Part shown: positions 54,564 through 64,000 of the stretch, in pieces
Layout of the letters: every line of letters begins with the position of its first letter
Position numbering within the stretch: position 1 is the stretch's first letter
Assembly: GCA_019915135.1 (NCBI GenBank)
Contig: JAHLMK010000002.1
Coordinates: 620,001 to 684,000, forward strand
Source: Strobilurus pachycystidiatus
Taxonomy: Eukaryota > Basidiomycota > Agaricomycetes > Agaricales > Physalacriaceae
Direction of reading: 5' to 3'
DNA length: 64,000 nucleotides
Notes under the pieces: generated by a model
Told to the model about the DNA's origin: nothing
Seen by the model: the letters and a program-made list of their open reading frames with translations, nothing else
Databases searched by the model: none
Program-made: the position numbers and the translations under genes

Positions 54564-55098
54564 TGCACATATAATGACCTGGACTTTCCCTACTGGAATA
54601 ATTTAGACTTGATTGCAGCAAGCGCTCATCCGTTCTTTACCTTCTACATGTTCTAGTTGTTGAACCCATTGTATTGTGAATCTATGGAGTTGTTTACAAT
54701 AAATATGTGTTGTTGGAAAGCGAAATTCGAGAGCAGCTAGCAGCTAATAAATACATGAAACGCGAAAGAGAAAGATTGGGGAAGATTGTCAACTTGGGAA
54801 ATGTGTAAAGATGCAATGCTATAAATGAGATTGTCCGTTGATATTCAGAGTTTTATCGGTGCGAGGTGTTCTCAGGAGCGCAGACAAGCCCAAAAGGAGC
54901 TCGATTCTCCTGGCGTGAGGGAGCACCGGTGCCCAGGTCACGGAAGAATGTCGGTTGAGAGGTAAGGAGCGTGTGGCCCACGAGCAGAGTCGACCAGGCG
55001 CAGTTTCATGTCGAACATGAGCGGTCAGTACGAAGGCGTGTGTGGCGTCATTCATTATAGATGGATTTTCTATGCAAGGGTCCTGGTGGGCCACCATG
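54564..55098. other. Intergenic, convergent PRA1 and CDC25
   Basis: A 535-bp interval; AATAAA-like sequences near 54,700 fit a PRA1 3' end. No coding signal. Confidence 0.45.
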
Positions 55099-57325
55099 TC
55101 AGAAGGGCATCCGGGAAGGTCCGTATGTCTCTGCGCGGGACATCGGAGCGCGTCCACCCTTCTTGGTCTTCGTCGGAGGAGGGCAAGGGCTGTCACCGAG
55201 GTCAACATCCGTTTCGTCACCATCGTCTGCGGCGGATCCAGGGCTCGATTCCGCCAGTGTCATTAGAGAAGCCCCGCCACGACGCGTGCGCGCGGCATTG
55301 CCAGCAGCAAACACATGGTTGTTGCCACCATTTGAAACAGTGTTGCGTCTCGGGGGAGCCAGCGCAGAGGTCAGTCTGTTCTGGCCGTCGCCATACGCAT
55401 ACGACTTGTGGCGTCCAAATTTGGCTTTGCGGAACTGGTCAAGGTCTTCCCGGCGGGAGGCAGCATGCTTGGGATCGTCCATGGTGACATATCCACAGGG
55501 TTCGCAACGTTTAGGCGCTGTTTTGAAGTAGCTGCAGTAACCACCCTCTAGTACGTAGACCTCGGGGTAGTGGATGTTGGGGTAAGAATGGTGATTCGAA
55601 GCTCGATCCTTGGAACGAAGGTGCTTAGCGCTGAGATGAAGGTCAGAAAAACTACATGGGAAGAGACTCAAAGGCAACACACAAAGTAGGGGCACGCTGT
55701 GCGCTGAACTCGCAATGGAAGATCAAGATAGTCTTCAAGTGACCGTCACCGCTAACAGACGGCTTAGGTTTGGTCAAACTAGGGCCAAGTAGCACCTCCT
55801 CGATGGCGGACGTAGAATTGATGTTGACAGCACCCGCAATGTGACCACCAGCGTATTCATAGTCAAACCGGCAGTCAATGATGTGGAAGTCGTGCATCTT
55901 CTCATCAAAGCGGCCGTCCAAGACAGCGTTGAGCTTCAAAAGCGAGGATGAGCGGGTTTCATAACTCTAGTCTCGATGGAACATACCGTCTCTGGTGTGA
56001 TTCTCATCAATCCATCCTCGGGAACACGATGGCATGGGAGAATTTTGCCCATTCGCTCGTTATCACCAAATCCAGGCAAACCACTACCGACGAGTTTGCC
56101 AGGACTCTCCTTCATCATCAAGGCGGTGGCTCCCGTTAGTGGGCGGAAGTCCTCAGTGCCATCACGACGCCGTAAGGTCTTGACCTGTTGGCGCTTGGCA
56201 TACGCTTGAGCAGGAGACGAGCCGTCAGGTTCTTCGAACGACCTTTCTTCGACAAACGGCGCATTCAGTACTGAATGCGCCATTGTCGCAGAGAATGCGC
56301 GCCGAGTAGGGAGGTTCTGCCTGGGCACCGCCTCGACCTCCTCGTCATGTGCGAGGATGGGGAAGGCACTGCGCCCAGCCTCCGAGGATTGCGCAGACAA
56401 CGCTGGACGGCGAAAGCGCGTCAGTCCATTAGAAGGAGCGGCTCCGAGGCCAAGATTGAACGACTTGACCGCCTGAATGCGACCGACGTGACGATCTGAC
56501 GGGGACGAGTGTAACTCGGGAGACGATGACACCTCTGGTTCAGCATCGGGGAAGACTGAGCGGGACTTTTTGGCCTGGCGATCGGATGGACTTTCGAAGG
56601 AAGCGCCCGGAGAGGAAGTCTCGTAGAATAGATTCGAGAAAGTCGGAACAGTTGGGGCTATGGGGGGAGTAGCTGGAAAGATGTGCGCAGTCGAATCATC
56701 CGGTGCACCGAAGGACGTGTCGACGTCCATCGCGTCGTCCATCAGCGGAGGAGCGGCCTTAAGAAGTTCAACAATTACGAAATCATTGAACCTGTAGTTG
56801 ACATACCGCACTAGGTGACGTGTCTATTTGAGGACTAGCCATCAGCCATTCCATGGGCAAAGCTGAGCGCTGAGTACCCTTAGAGCCAGACTGAGAAGAT
56901 TCAGGCTTGTCTCGTTGGGAGTTGACAGTACACGGATCATCCTTGTTGCTGACATCGTCGCCAAACATCCTAGCAGCACTGGTGAAAGCGCGGGGGCGTT
57001 GAAAAAACCTCAGGGAGGAATTTTTGGAGGGGGGCATGGGAGATATGTCCATAGGCGAACCGAAGTCTGCTACAACCGGATCGTGATCTGGAGAACCTAG
57101 CGAAACGTTCGACGCGAAGGATGATTCCAAGCCGGACGGAAGAGAATCGTCATATTGGTTTTGCATGACCCGGGAGGTAGCTTGGCGCTTGCGCGAGAAA
57201 GAAGGGACCTTCAAGAAAGATGTGGTAGACATGTCGGGAGGCGAGGGTGAGCTCCGGTCAAATGAGATTCTGCGTTTTCTAGAGGAGTATTGGTATTCTG
57301 TGTAGTCATCATCGTGAATAGACAT
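55099..57325 (-). CDS. CDC25: CDC25 M-phase inducer phosphatase
   Basis: CDC25 removes the inhibitory Tyr (and Thr) phosphate from CDK1 to trigger mitosis. Four exons give a long disordered N-terminus (S/P-rich, with several SP and TP sites likely phosphorylated) and a C-terminal rhodanese-like phosphatase domain. Key blocks are CHRVPEDGLMRITPET, FHIIDCRFDYEYAGGHI, GAVNINS and the catalytic loop HCEFSAQRAPT (CX5R: C-E-F-S-A-Q-R). NIHYPEVYVLEGGYCSYF is the family's C-terminal part of the domain. Introns fall after PSA, ET and APTF and keep phase. The tail beyond about 55,480 is low complexity and basic. The start at 57325 is the first ATG of an open frame. An earlier 5' exon cannot be excluded. 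Confidence 0.93.
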
Positions 57326-58621
57326 GGGAGGGCAAGAAGCAGATGCAGAGGGTCTCGGTCAGTAAAGATCAACAACATGGACAGGCGACTGACAGACCTT
57401 TAATAGAATCGTAGCCCGCAAGAAAGAGTCTTTGGCTGAGCCTAAAAGGAAGACAATCAGCGTTTGTTCAACTTGCGTCACGGTATCGCGTTAAAACAAA
57501 GAAAAAGTTTGATCCTTTGTTCATCCCAAATCGGAACAATGCAGTTGCCTTGTTCTCCGCGCGGAAACCCCAGCCTAAGAGGGACGAACCTTGAAGCGTA
57601 ATGAACGTGTCAACGGAGGAGGCCGTGCCTAGAGGAACAGTTACTCAGTTAGGGAGATGGTATGGCAAAGTGGTGCTTGATTCTCACGGCACTGAAAGGA
57701 AGCAATCCTGGCTTTAGATATGGACAGTTGTAGGTCCGGACTTGTCTCGTTCCTGTTCTGAGAAGATTAGCGCAGTCATCGGATATTCAGAGGATGATTT
57801 CACCTAGAAGCACTCAAATACAGCAGCCGACCAGTGACCACCTCCTCTAACGATTGTCGTGGTATTCGTGGAAAAGACAAACCCCCTGAAACTCGTGATC
57901 GTGATGTTGTTACCCCAGTCCGCAGGCTCCTTGCCTCGAGGCTCGAGCTCAATTGCATTTACTTATAACTTACCATTCCTCAGCATGAACAGAGCTCACG
58001 ACTGAGCTGCTGCATGCTGTACGAGCACGACCATTGGACTTCTCTTGGCCAGCGACCTTGAGAATCACGCCTCTACGAGACTGTCTACCATAACTTGCCT
58101 ATGCGCTCGCAGGCGCTCGAGAGACGTTGGATTGGCGGGCGCAATTGAGAGGGCAATTTGGACACGATTTCTAGCATATAAAGACATATACAATCAGTAT
58201 GACCGGAGCGATGGTGGAGCAAAGAGCCCTAGACAGTACGCGCTGCTTCATCATCTCTGACTTGAAACGCGCGTAAGTCGCGGCAATTGAGTCTACGAGA
58301 TTTGGGAGTCAGCGACTTGTAAGAGACTCTGGAGATAAACGGAAAGCACTGCTTGTAACCTACTAATAAGTAGTAGCAACTTAGGGTTGTCCGTTATTCA
58401 TATTGAAGTCGTGTCGAGATAAGAAGAGAGCAAAGCCGGGCAGCAAATGATATTATCTCCCAGTCCTACCAGCTCTATATGATATCGATGAGTGTATAAA
58501 GTCAGCAACTTAACCAGTTGAGTTCAACTTGAACGATCGTGCAATAACCTGTCCATGCCGGCGGCATGGCGAGGCAGGCATTTTCGATTAAGGCTTTACT
58601 GGTAGCCCTCCTTCAACCACC
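57326..58621. other. 1.3-kb divergent intergenic region, CDC25 / COG7
   Basis: This is the longest promoter interval in the right half. CDC25 genes are often tightly regulated, but no specific element was identified. A short hairpin (CCATGCC/GGCATGG around GGC) lies at about 58,553-58,569, just upstream of COG7. The frame at 58045-58260 has no recognisable features. Confidence 0.4.
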
Positions 58622-61122
58622 ATGGCGGAGCTGGATTCGTTGACCGAGTACGACGACATTACTGCCTGGGTCAACGACACACTTCCTGAAGATGACCCAT
58701 CGACTGGACTTTCTGCACTTGACAAGAAAATCCTCGAACTTCTCGGCGCACTCGATGCCGCGTCGGAGGACACGTCGTCGCAGCTCGAACGAACCATCGA
58801 CGATGTTTCGCGCAGCGTCCCGCGACTCGCTTATGATCTTCACTTCATGAAGGATGGCGCCATAACTCTGCATCACCAGTGCGTGCTGCCTTAACGTGAT
58901 CAATAGTATGTGCTGAGTACTCATGTAGACTCGCAAAGGTCCACGAGCGTTCCAAGGCTGCCGTACCCGATCCCACGAAGCAGGCTCTCGATCAATTGCA
59001 TGTTCTCGACAACATGAAACGTCATATGGAGGCCGCGCGGGACGTTCTACGGGAAGCGGAGAGCTGGAGTACATTGGAGATGGAAGTTACTTCCCTCTTG
59101 TCCGACAAACAGTATGCCAAGGCCGCCGCGCGTCTTTCCGAGGCGAATCGCAGCATGGTCGTATTCCAAAATACCCCGGAATACGACCCACGTCGTGCTC
59201 TCATGATCAACCTACAAAACCAACTCGAAGCATCGCTGAGCTCGGCCCTCGTCGCCGCCATCAATGTGCAGGACTCGGACTCCTGCAGAAATTACTTCAG
59301 CATCTTTTCGGACATACAACGAGAATCGGAATTCCGAAATTACTACAATGGTTCCAGGAGAGCTCCTCTCATAAACTCGTGGCAAACCACCAAACTATCG
59401 GACTGTGACGAAGAAGGGACACAGACGTTTTTGGACTTCTTGCGAAGCTTCTACGCAGACTGTCTTGCTCTGCTCAACCACGAGCGCACTGTCATGCCCT
59501 CTATTTTCCCGGACGCCGCAGCTTCACTGTCTGCACTCGTGACATCTATCTTTGCTAGCCTGCAGCCTTCATTCTCCCACCGCCTTGCCTCAGTCTCCAG
59601 CTACTACGGTGATGCATCACTCAAAGTGCTCATCGCGTTGTTTAAGGAGACCGAGGACTTTGCATCGGCAGTGCAAAAGATCAGCGAGAAGATCACATAT
59701 TCCAAACCCGCTGACGAGCCTCCTCATTCACCCACCAAATCTCGACGTCGCTCTATGCGCATGTCAATGTCATTCCGCCCTGGTCCTTTACGCTCTCCTT
59801 CCAGTAATCAGAGCGTCACGAAGATTGTCCCTCTATCCGAATGGGAACAGGAACTCTTCCAACCTTTCCTCGACTTCCAGGTCGATTACGCGTCATTGGA
59901 GCGACGTTTCCTCGACAATGCACTTATATCCGTCATCAACCTTGACAATGGTCTCCAGAGAGATTCGGATAGTGCTCGTTTACTTCGGGAACGATCTGTC
60001 GATGCCTTTGGTGCAGCAGAAGAAAGCATTTCGCGCTGTCTTGGCTTCACCCACGGTTATGCGACTGTGGGCCTTGTTCAGGCCCTGGACTCGTTCTTCA
60101 AATCATTTATGGATACTTGGAGTCGCGAAGTCCGACTGCAACTCCAACCATCTACTTCGTCGTCCTCGTCAGAGCCAGACGAGGACGATGGACTTGATTA
60201 TACCTCTGATGACTGGGCCGCTTTTCAACTGTCCCTTCATCTCCTGTCATCTGCGCGTAACGTGCATGAGCGACTCGTATCTTTTGAGTCCAAATTGCGC
60301 GCCAACATCTCCCAGATCTCTACCGCCTTCCGTCTAGCGCGAGAGGACCCTTCCACCTTCTCCACATCCGCATCTCGACGACACCTCGAACAGTCCATTC
60401 TTCACTCAGCTGAACTACACGCGCTACTAGAACCGGCGCGGCCCGGTCATGGGGATCATCTCCTTGTTGAGGCCCGCACATCCATCTTTGAATTTGCGCG
60501 CGTCTGTCAGCAGTCGCTGCAACAGATTATCTTGTCCCCCTTGATCAAGTCACTAGACGGATACAGTTCCCTGGCGCTATGGGTCTCGAGCGAAGACCCT
60601 AAGGGCAAAACGCAATACAATGATTTACACGTTCCGACCTTCTCTCTAGACCCCACTGAAAACGTCAAACGCGTCGCGGAGGGATTGTCGAATCTGCCAA
60701 GACTATTCGAAGGATATGTGGACGATGACGCGTTGTCGTTCTCTCTGGACACGCTTCCGTATATCCAGAGTCCCGTCGGTGAGCCGCATCAACCGATGGG
60801 GCATGCTCGCAGGCAGTCCGTGTCCGTGATCAACAAGACTCTGGATCGCGACGCTGTCTCGAGCGCCTGGCTGAGCTCCTTCGGGCAGACGTTCCTGGTG
60901 CATCTGACCAAGGAGGTGCTCCCCACTATTCAAGAACTTTCGGGGCCAGGGGCAGCCCAGCTAGCGGTTGATCTGGGGTACATATCACACAATGTTGACG
61001 TGCTCAATGTGGAACTGGAGGAACTCAATCGGTGGCGGCTCTGTGTGGAAACGGAGGATTTGGATGCAGTGCAGGTCAAAGATGGCATCTGGAGGGACGT
61101 TGCACGCATGCGGAAAAAGTAA
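58622..61122 (+). CDS. COG7: Conserved oligomeric Golgi complex subunit COG7
   Basis: COG7 belongs to lobe B of the COG tether used in retrograde intra-Golgi traffic and glycosyltransferase recycling. Two exons (58622-58878, 58929-61122) give 816 residues. The N-terminus has DDITAWVNDTL, the fungal counterpart of the animal COG7 start. Coiled-coil and helical blocks follow (LDNMKRHMEAARDVLREAES, WSTLEMEVTSLL), then FQNTPEYDPRRALMINLQNQ and FSDIQRESEFRNYY, which match the COG7 order. The remaining sequence is predominantly helical, as expected for CATCHR tethers. The ATG at 58622 follows CCACC. The stop is 72 bp from the convergent allantoicase gene. Confidence 0.85.
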
Positions 61123-61194
61123 CTCGAAGAGTGAACAATGTATGCATCGTGGGATACATGGGAAGCGTCTATTTACTGCACTGACCCCAAAGAT

Positions 61195-62867
61195 CTATAG
61201 CTTCAACTCGAATGTGTTGTCTAACTCTAACACCTCACAATCTGCTTGACTGCCATCGCCGATCTGGGTTTCTACACATGTGAAGTCCATTTCGTCGAGG
61301 ACGGTCATCGGTTGATGCCAGAGGGCACGGTTGTAAACGATACCCTGGGACACGTCTGCTTTGAATGCGCGAAGAGTGGAGAGATCAGGTTTGCCGTCAC
61401 CGCCTGTCTTGGCTACAACAACCAAATACCCTCTTCCCTTTCCGCCCATAGGAATGAAGGCTTGATTGGTGTGAGCGTGGCGTTCCATCGCCTGAAGCTG
61501 GAATGCTTTCGGCGGTTGACAGTGGTAGACGGACAGTCCCGATGTCGCCTGCGAGTCCGCCGGATAATTGGATTCAAGGAGTGAGAGCTTGTGGAATTTA
61601 GAAGCGGACCCAAAGTTGGCAGGTGTAATTTTGGTGCCCTTCGGTGCGGAGGCGTGGTCAACATAAGCTTGAATAACTTGACCAAAAGGCGCAAACGCCT
61701 CCGGAGTTAAAGGAAGCACGGGTAACGAGAGTGTCGATTTCGTTTGTGGGATGTCCGCGGTCATCAGCGGTGTTGACACATGCTCGGTTGAGAGACCGGA
61801 TACGAGGGGGGCGGGTGACTGAGTGCCCATGACGCGAACCCGCTTCAGCCCGCCGTCCGGGTATATTGTTATTTTGATATGGGTAAAGGCACGGTCCTGC
61901 ACGTTTTCAAGTTGAAAGTAGTGCTGACGATGTGGGCCAAGTTTAGTGCGCGGAAGAATAGGAACCCAGTCATCGGCATCGATGTTGGTGGTGGCCACAA
62001 TGTCACAACTCTCAGGGAAGTTGCCCTTGAAATGAGCGGTGTCGATCTCAACGTGCTGGAGGTAACCTGGAAGACCACTTGACGCGTTCTCAGTTACATG
62101 CTGGTAGACGTGAACGGCGTCTTACAGCTTTATCAAGGCCCAATCGCAATGGCCCTTTTGCCGACTGCGCTTGGTCTCCCAACCATCGCCCATGTCCTTG
62201 CCTCGGCCGGGCAGGATGAGGTTTGAGCCGACGCCAAAATGTTGATCAGAGGTCGCCTGCACAGACCCTCCAGCAAAAACATGGGCCAGGTCGAACAGCG
62301 CTGCCAGGTCGCGTGGATGGACAGGGATCACATCTCCATATGCGCGGAAACGCGCGATCCCACCATCAGGATACATGTTCAGTTTGATATAATTGACTGG
62401 GGTAGATTTCGGAATTTTGAAGTAATGATGCGCATTGGGGCCGCAATCTGTTTTCGGGAGAATTTCAGACCACTGGAGGCAATCATGAGCGTGGCGTCGG
62501 CTATCAGCAGTCAGAGAGGACATACTCTGGGGTCATCGTGGGTAGGTATGATATCAGGAGGGCCAAGGAAAGCATCGATGGACACGGCCGGCGCCTCGTT
62601 GCCGTTGAAGTGAGAAGTATCGACATCGAAGCCGATCAGCGAGCCCGATGTGCCCAGCTGGAGGATGCACCAGTCGTGAGCAGGATTATGGCGGCGGGAT
62701 TCCCATCCCGAGTAGAGCGCGCCGTTAGGGCCGAACTGGCCCTTGAGACTGGGTGCGGGCTCGACAAGTAAGAGCTGGTGCGCAGATGCGAAGAAATCGT
62801 CAGAGACAGCGAGGACACGGCCACCGATGGCGACACTGGAAAGCTCAGTGGCAGCGAAGGGATTCAT
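61195..62867 (-). CDS. Bifunctional allantoicase / ureidoglycolate lyase
   Basis: Allantoicase splits allantoate to urea and ureidoglycolate; ureidoglycolate lyase then gives glyoxylate and urea. Three exons (62867-62526, 62472-62126, 62077-61195) give 523 residues. Allantoicase repeat 1: [47 protein letters not shown]. Repeat 2: [38 protein letters not shown] and [13 protein letters not shown]. From about residue 335 a second enzyme domain starts with [20 protein letters not shown]. It continues with [20 protein letters not shown] and [20 protein letters not shown], then [17 protein letters not shown], a cupin-like ureidoglycolate lyase (DAL3 type). A similar fusion (DAL2,3,3) is known in Cryptococcus. 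The head-to-head neighbour is a Zn2Cys6 regulator. Confidence 0.93.
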
Positions 62868-63117
62868 GATAACGGCTGCAGAGATTGTCAGTATGCGCTG
62901 GACGTAGCGGCTGCCCGGATCCCGGATTGTTCTCGGGCCGTTATTCCTAAAGCCGAAGCTTCACCTGGCTCTGCGCTTTCCTTCTTGCCCTCATCACTGC
63001 TGTCGTCAGGACTCGCCCACGCGAGCTCCCAGCCACCTCCCCAGCTCGTACAGCTCGTTCGCCCCGCACTTCTTCCAACAGCTGACGGGTCCACTTTCGT
63101 CATTCTCCCTTCTCCCC
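62868..63117. promoter_or_regulatory. 250-bp bidirectional promoter, allantoicase fusion / ERT1-like regulator
   Basis: Start codons at 62867 (-) and 63118 (+) flank this interval. Paired CGG/CCG triplets typical of Zn2Cys6 sites occur (for example near 62,912 and 62,937), but GC-rich sequence makes this weak. Nitrogen control through GATA factors is plausible for allantoin genes but not demonstrated here. Confidence 0.45.
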
Positions 63118-64000
63118 ATGATTCCAATAGCACCAGCACCGCCAGCCTCAGCAGCTGCCTTTATCAATCCCGCCGCCATCGACGACGGCGGCGCCAAGCG
63201 CGCCAAGCGCAAGCACTCAGATGGCAACGACGGGACGGGTGCCTCAGCTGGCTCCGGCCCTAGACATCCAAAGAAAAAGAAGGCAACCAGAGCATGTCTA
63301 TTATGTCAGAAAAATCACATTACTTGTGACAATGGCACGTATCCTCTCAGATTCATCCCCTTCTCGTCTCTCTGACGTGTATTTCACAGCTCGGCCGTGT
63401 CAACGATGTATCAAACGCGGTGTTGCTGATAGCTGCACCGAAGGTCTCCGCAAAAAAGCGAAATATCTGCTGGATGACGAGGAACTCGACCAACTGAAGC
63501 GTACAAAGTCGCAGCCGCCCCAGACGACACCGCTCCCCGAGGAGCCCATACCGGATCCAGTCTTCGCACCCTCCTACGACCCAAATTTTCCTTTCGGCTC
63601 AGAAGCAGCAAACCTGGAGTACTCCATACTCTCTGCCATCCTTGGCAATCCGAGCCCGCCAGACTCGACGAACACGCCGCCTTCGGACTTTTGGCCGTCG
63701 GTTCCTTACAACCCGCCCTTTCTTACCTACCCGTATCAGGACCAACCCCAGGCAGATACCCAGCAATCTGATACCATACAGCCAGAGCTCACTGAAGTGT
63801 CCACGGACGTCTCCACCGCCGATGACCTTGACAGCCTGCACCCCCTACAACCCCGTTTTCCCCTCGACACTCGCCCTCGTTCACCCCCTCTTTTCGCCGA
63901 TGTCATCTCAGATTCTGCTGTCGAGCCACCTGCTTCCAATCTCCAAACCATTAATGACCGCATAACAAAACCATATGACTACACCGAGGGCTATCATTTC
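63118..64000 (+). CDS. Zn2Cys6 transcription factor, ERT1/GSM1 (acuK-like) family, 5' part
   Basis: Family members regulate gluconeogenic and respiratory genes. Exon 1 (63118-63334) encodes an A/P-rich start, a basic stretch (RHPKKKKATRACLLC) and the first half of the binuclear cluster (CLLCQKNHITCDN). Exon 2 (63390 onward) gives ARPCQRCIKRGVADSC and GLRKKAKYLLDDEELDQL, the usual extension of this family. The six cysteines are C-X2-C...C...C-X2-C...C. Only a GC donor at 63335 joins the exons in phase and yields the consensus CDNARPCQRC. The window ends in KPYDYTEGYHF, the conserved start of the PAS-like domain. The 3' end is missing. Confidence 0.9.

Noticed and set aside
62122..62523. Frame starting [15 protein letters not shown] as the beginning of an independent gene
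   Set aside because: Its first ~17 codons are the first intron of the allantoicase fusion; splicing 62526 to 62472 gives the expected ...WSEILPK junction.
1..64000. CRISPR arrays, bacterial operons, ribosome-binding sites or riboswitches
   Set aside because: Intron-rich eukaryotic genes cover both strands. The only regularly repeated short unit is the 7-bp array at 25824-25858, which has no spacer structure.

Overview
This window is a gene-dense fungal nuclear segment. Short introns (about 45-65 nt, mostly GT-AG), head-to-head gene pairs with small shared promoters, and several family signatures point to a mushroom-forming basidiomycete (Agaricomycetes). These signatures include an allantoicase/ureidoglycolate-lyase fusion, a BRE1-CHD1-YAK1 chromatin and kinase set, a Tad1-like LINE and a tiny secreted cysteine-rich peptide. 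No search was run. Identities rest on motifs read directly from translated exons, and most splice sites were checked for phase by hand.

Layout. 1-1052 (-): 5' part of the histone H2B ubiquitin ligase BRE1. 2025-4383 (-): TFIIH subunit TFB1. 4938-6049 (+): mitochondrial pyrimidine-nucleotide carrier RIM2. 6465-7470 (+): PHOSPHO-type HAD phosphatase. 7623-11032 (-): DYRK-family kinase YAK1. 11033-13629: long gene-poor stretch. 13630-23587: a degenerate PKA-like kinase gene split by a full-length two-ORF LINE (13728-22694) with a 14-bp target-site duplication. 24078-24765 (+): methionine sulfoxide reductase A. 24855-28005: a tandem duplication carrying two copies of a 42-residue secreted four-cysteine peptide gene; the second copy also holds a roughly 1-kb insertion rich in palindromes. 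28397-29307 (-): unknown membrane protein. 29956-32595 (-): TRAPPII subunit TRS65, head-to-head with TFIIH subunit TFB4 (32717-34100, +). 35379-40522 (+): CHD1 remodeller. 40878-42402 (-): LanC-like protein. 42692-43522 (+): p24 cargo receptor ERV25. 43983-45539 (-): taspase-like threonine aspartase. 45758-48877 (+): HSL-type alpha/beta hydrolase. 49320-50459 (+): C2H2 zinc-finger protein. 50756-53215 (+): PEX5. 53354-53620 (-): CDC26-like APC/C subunit. 53849-54563 (+): PRA1/YIP3. 55099-57325 (-): CDC25 phosphatase. 58622-61122 (+): COG7. 61195-62867 (-): allantoicase/ureidoglycolate lyase. 63118-64000 (+): ERT1-like Zn2Cys6 regulator, cut by the window end.

Most of the window is conserved housekeeping. 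It covers transcription and chromatin (BRE1, TFB1, TFB4, CHD1), ER-Golgi traffic (TRS65, ERV25, PRA1, COG7), cell cycle (CDC25, CDC26) and metabolism. The accessory part is 11-28 kb: LINE, dead kinase, small dispersed repeats and the duplicated secreted-peptide locus. The two peptide genes are the best candidate for something undescribed. Each is a micro-gene with a signal peptide, a 62-nt intron, an upstream ORF overlapping the start codon in ATGA, and an in-frame cysteine-containing stretch preserved beyond the stop codon.
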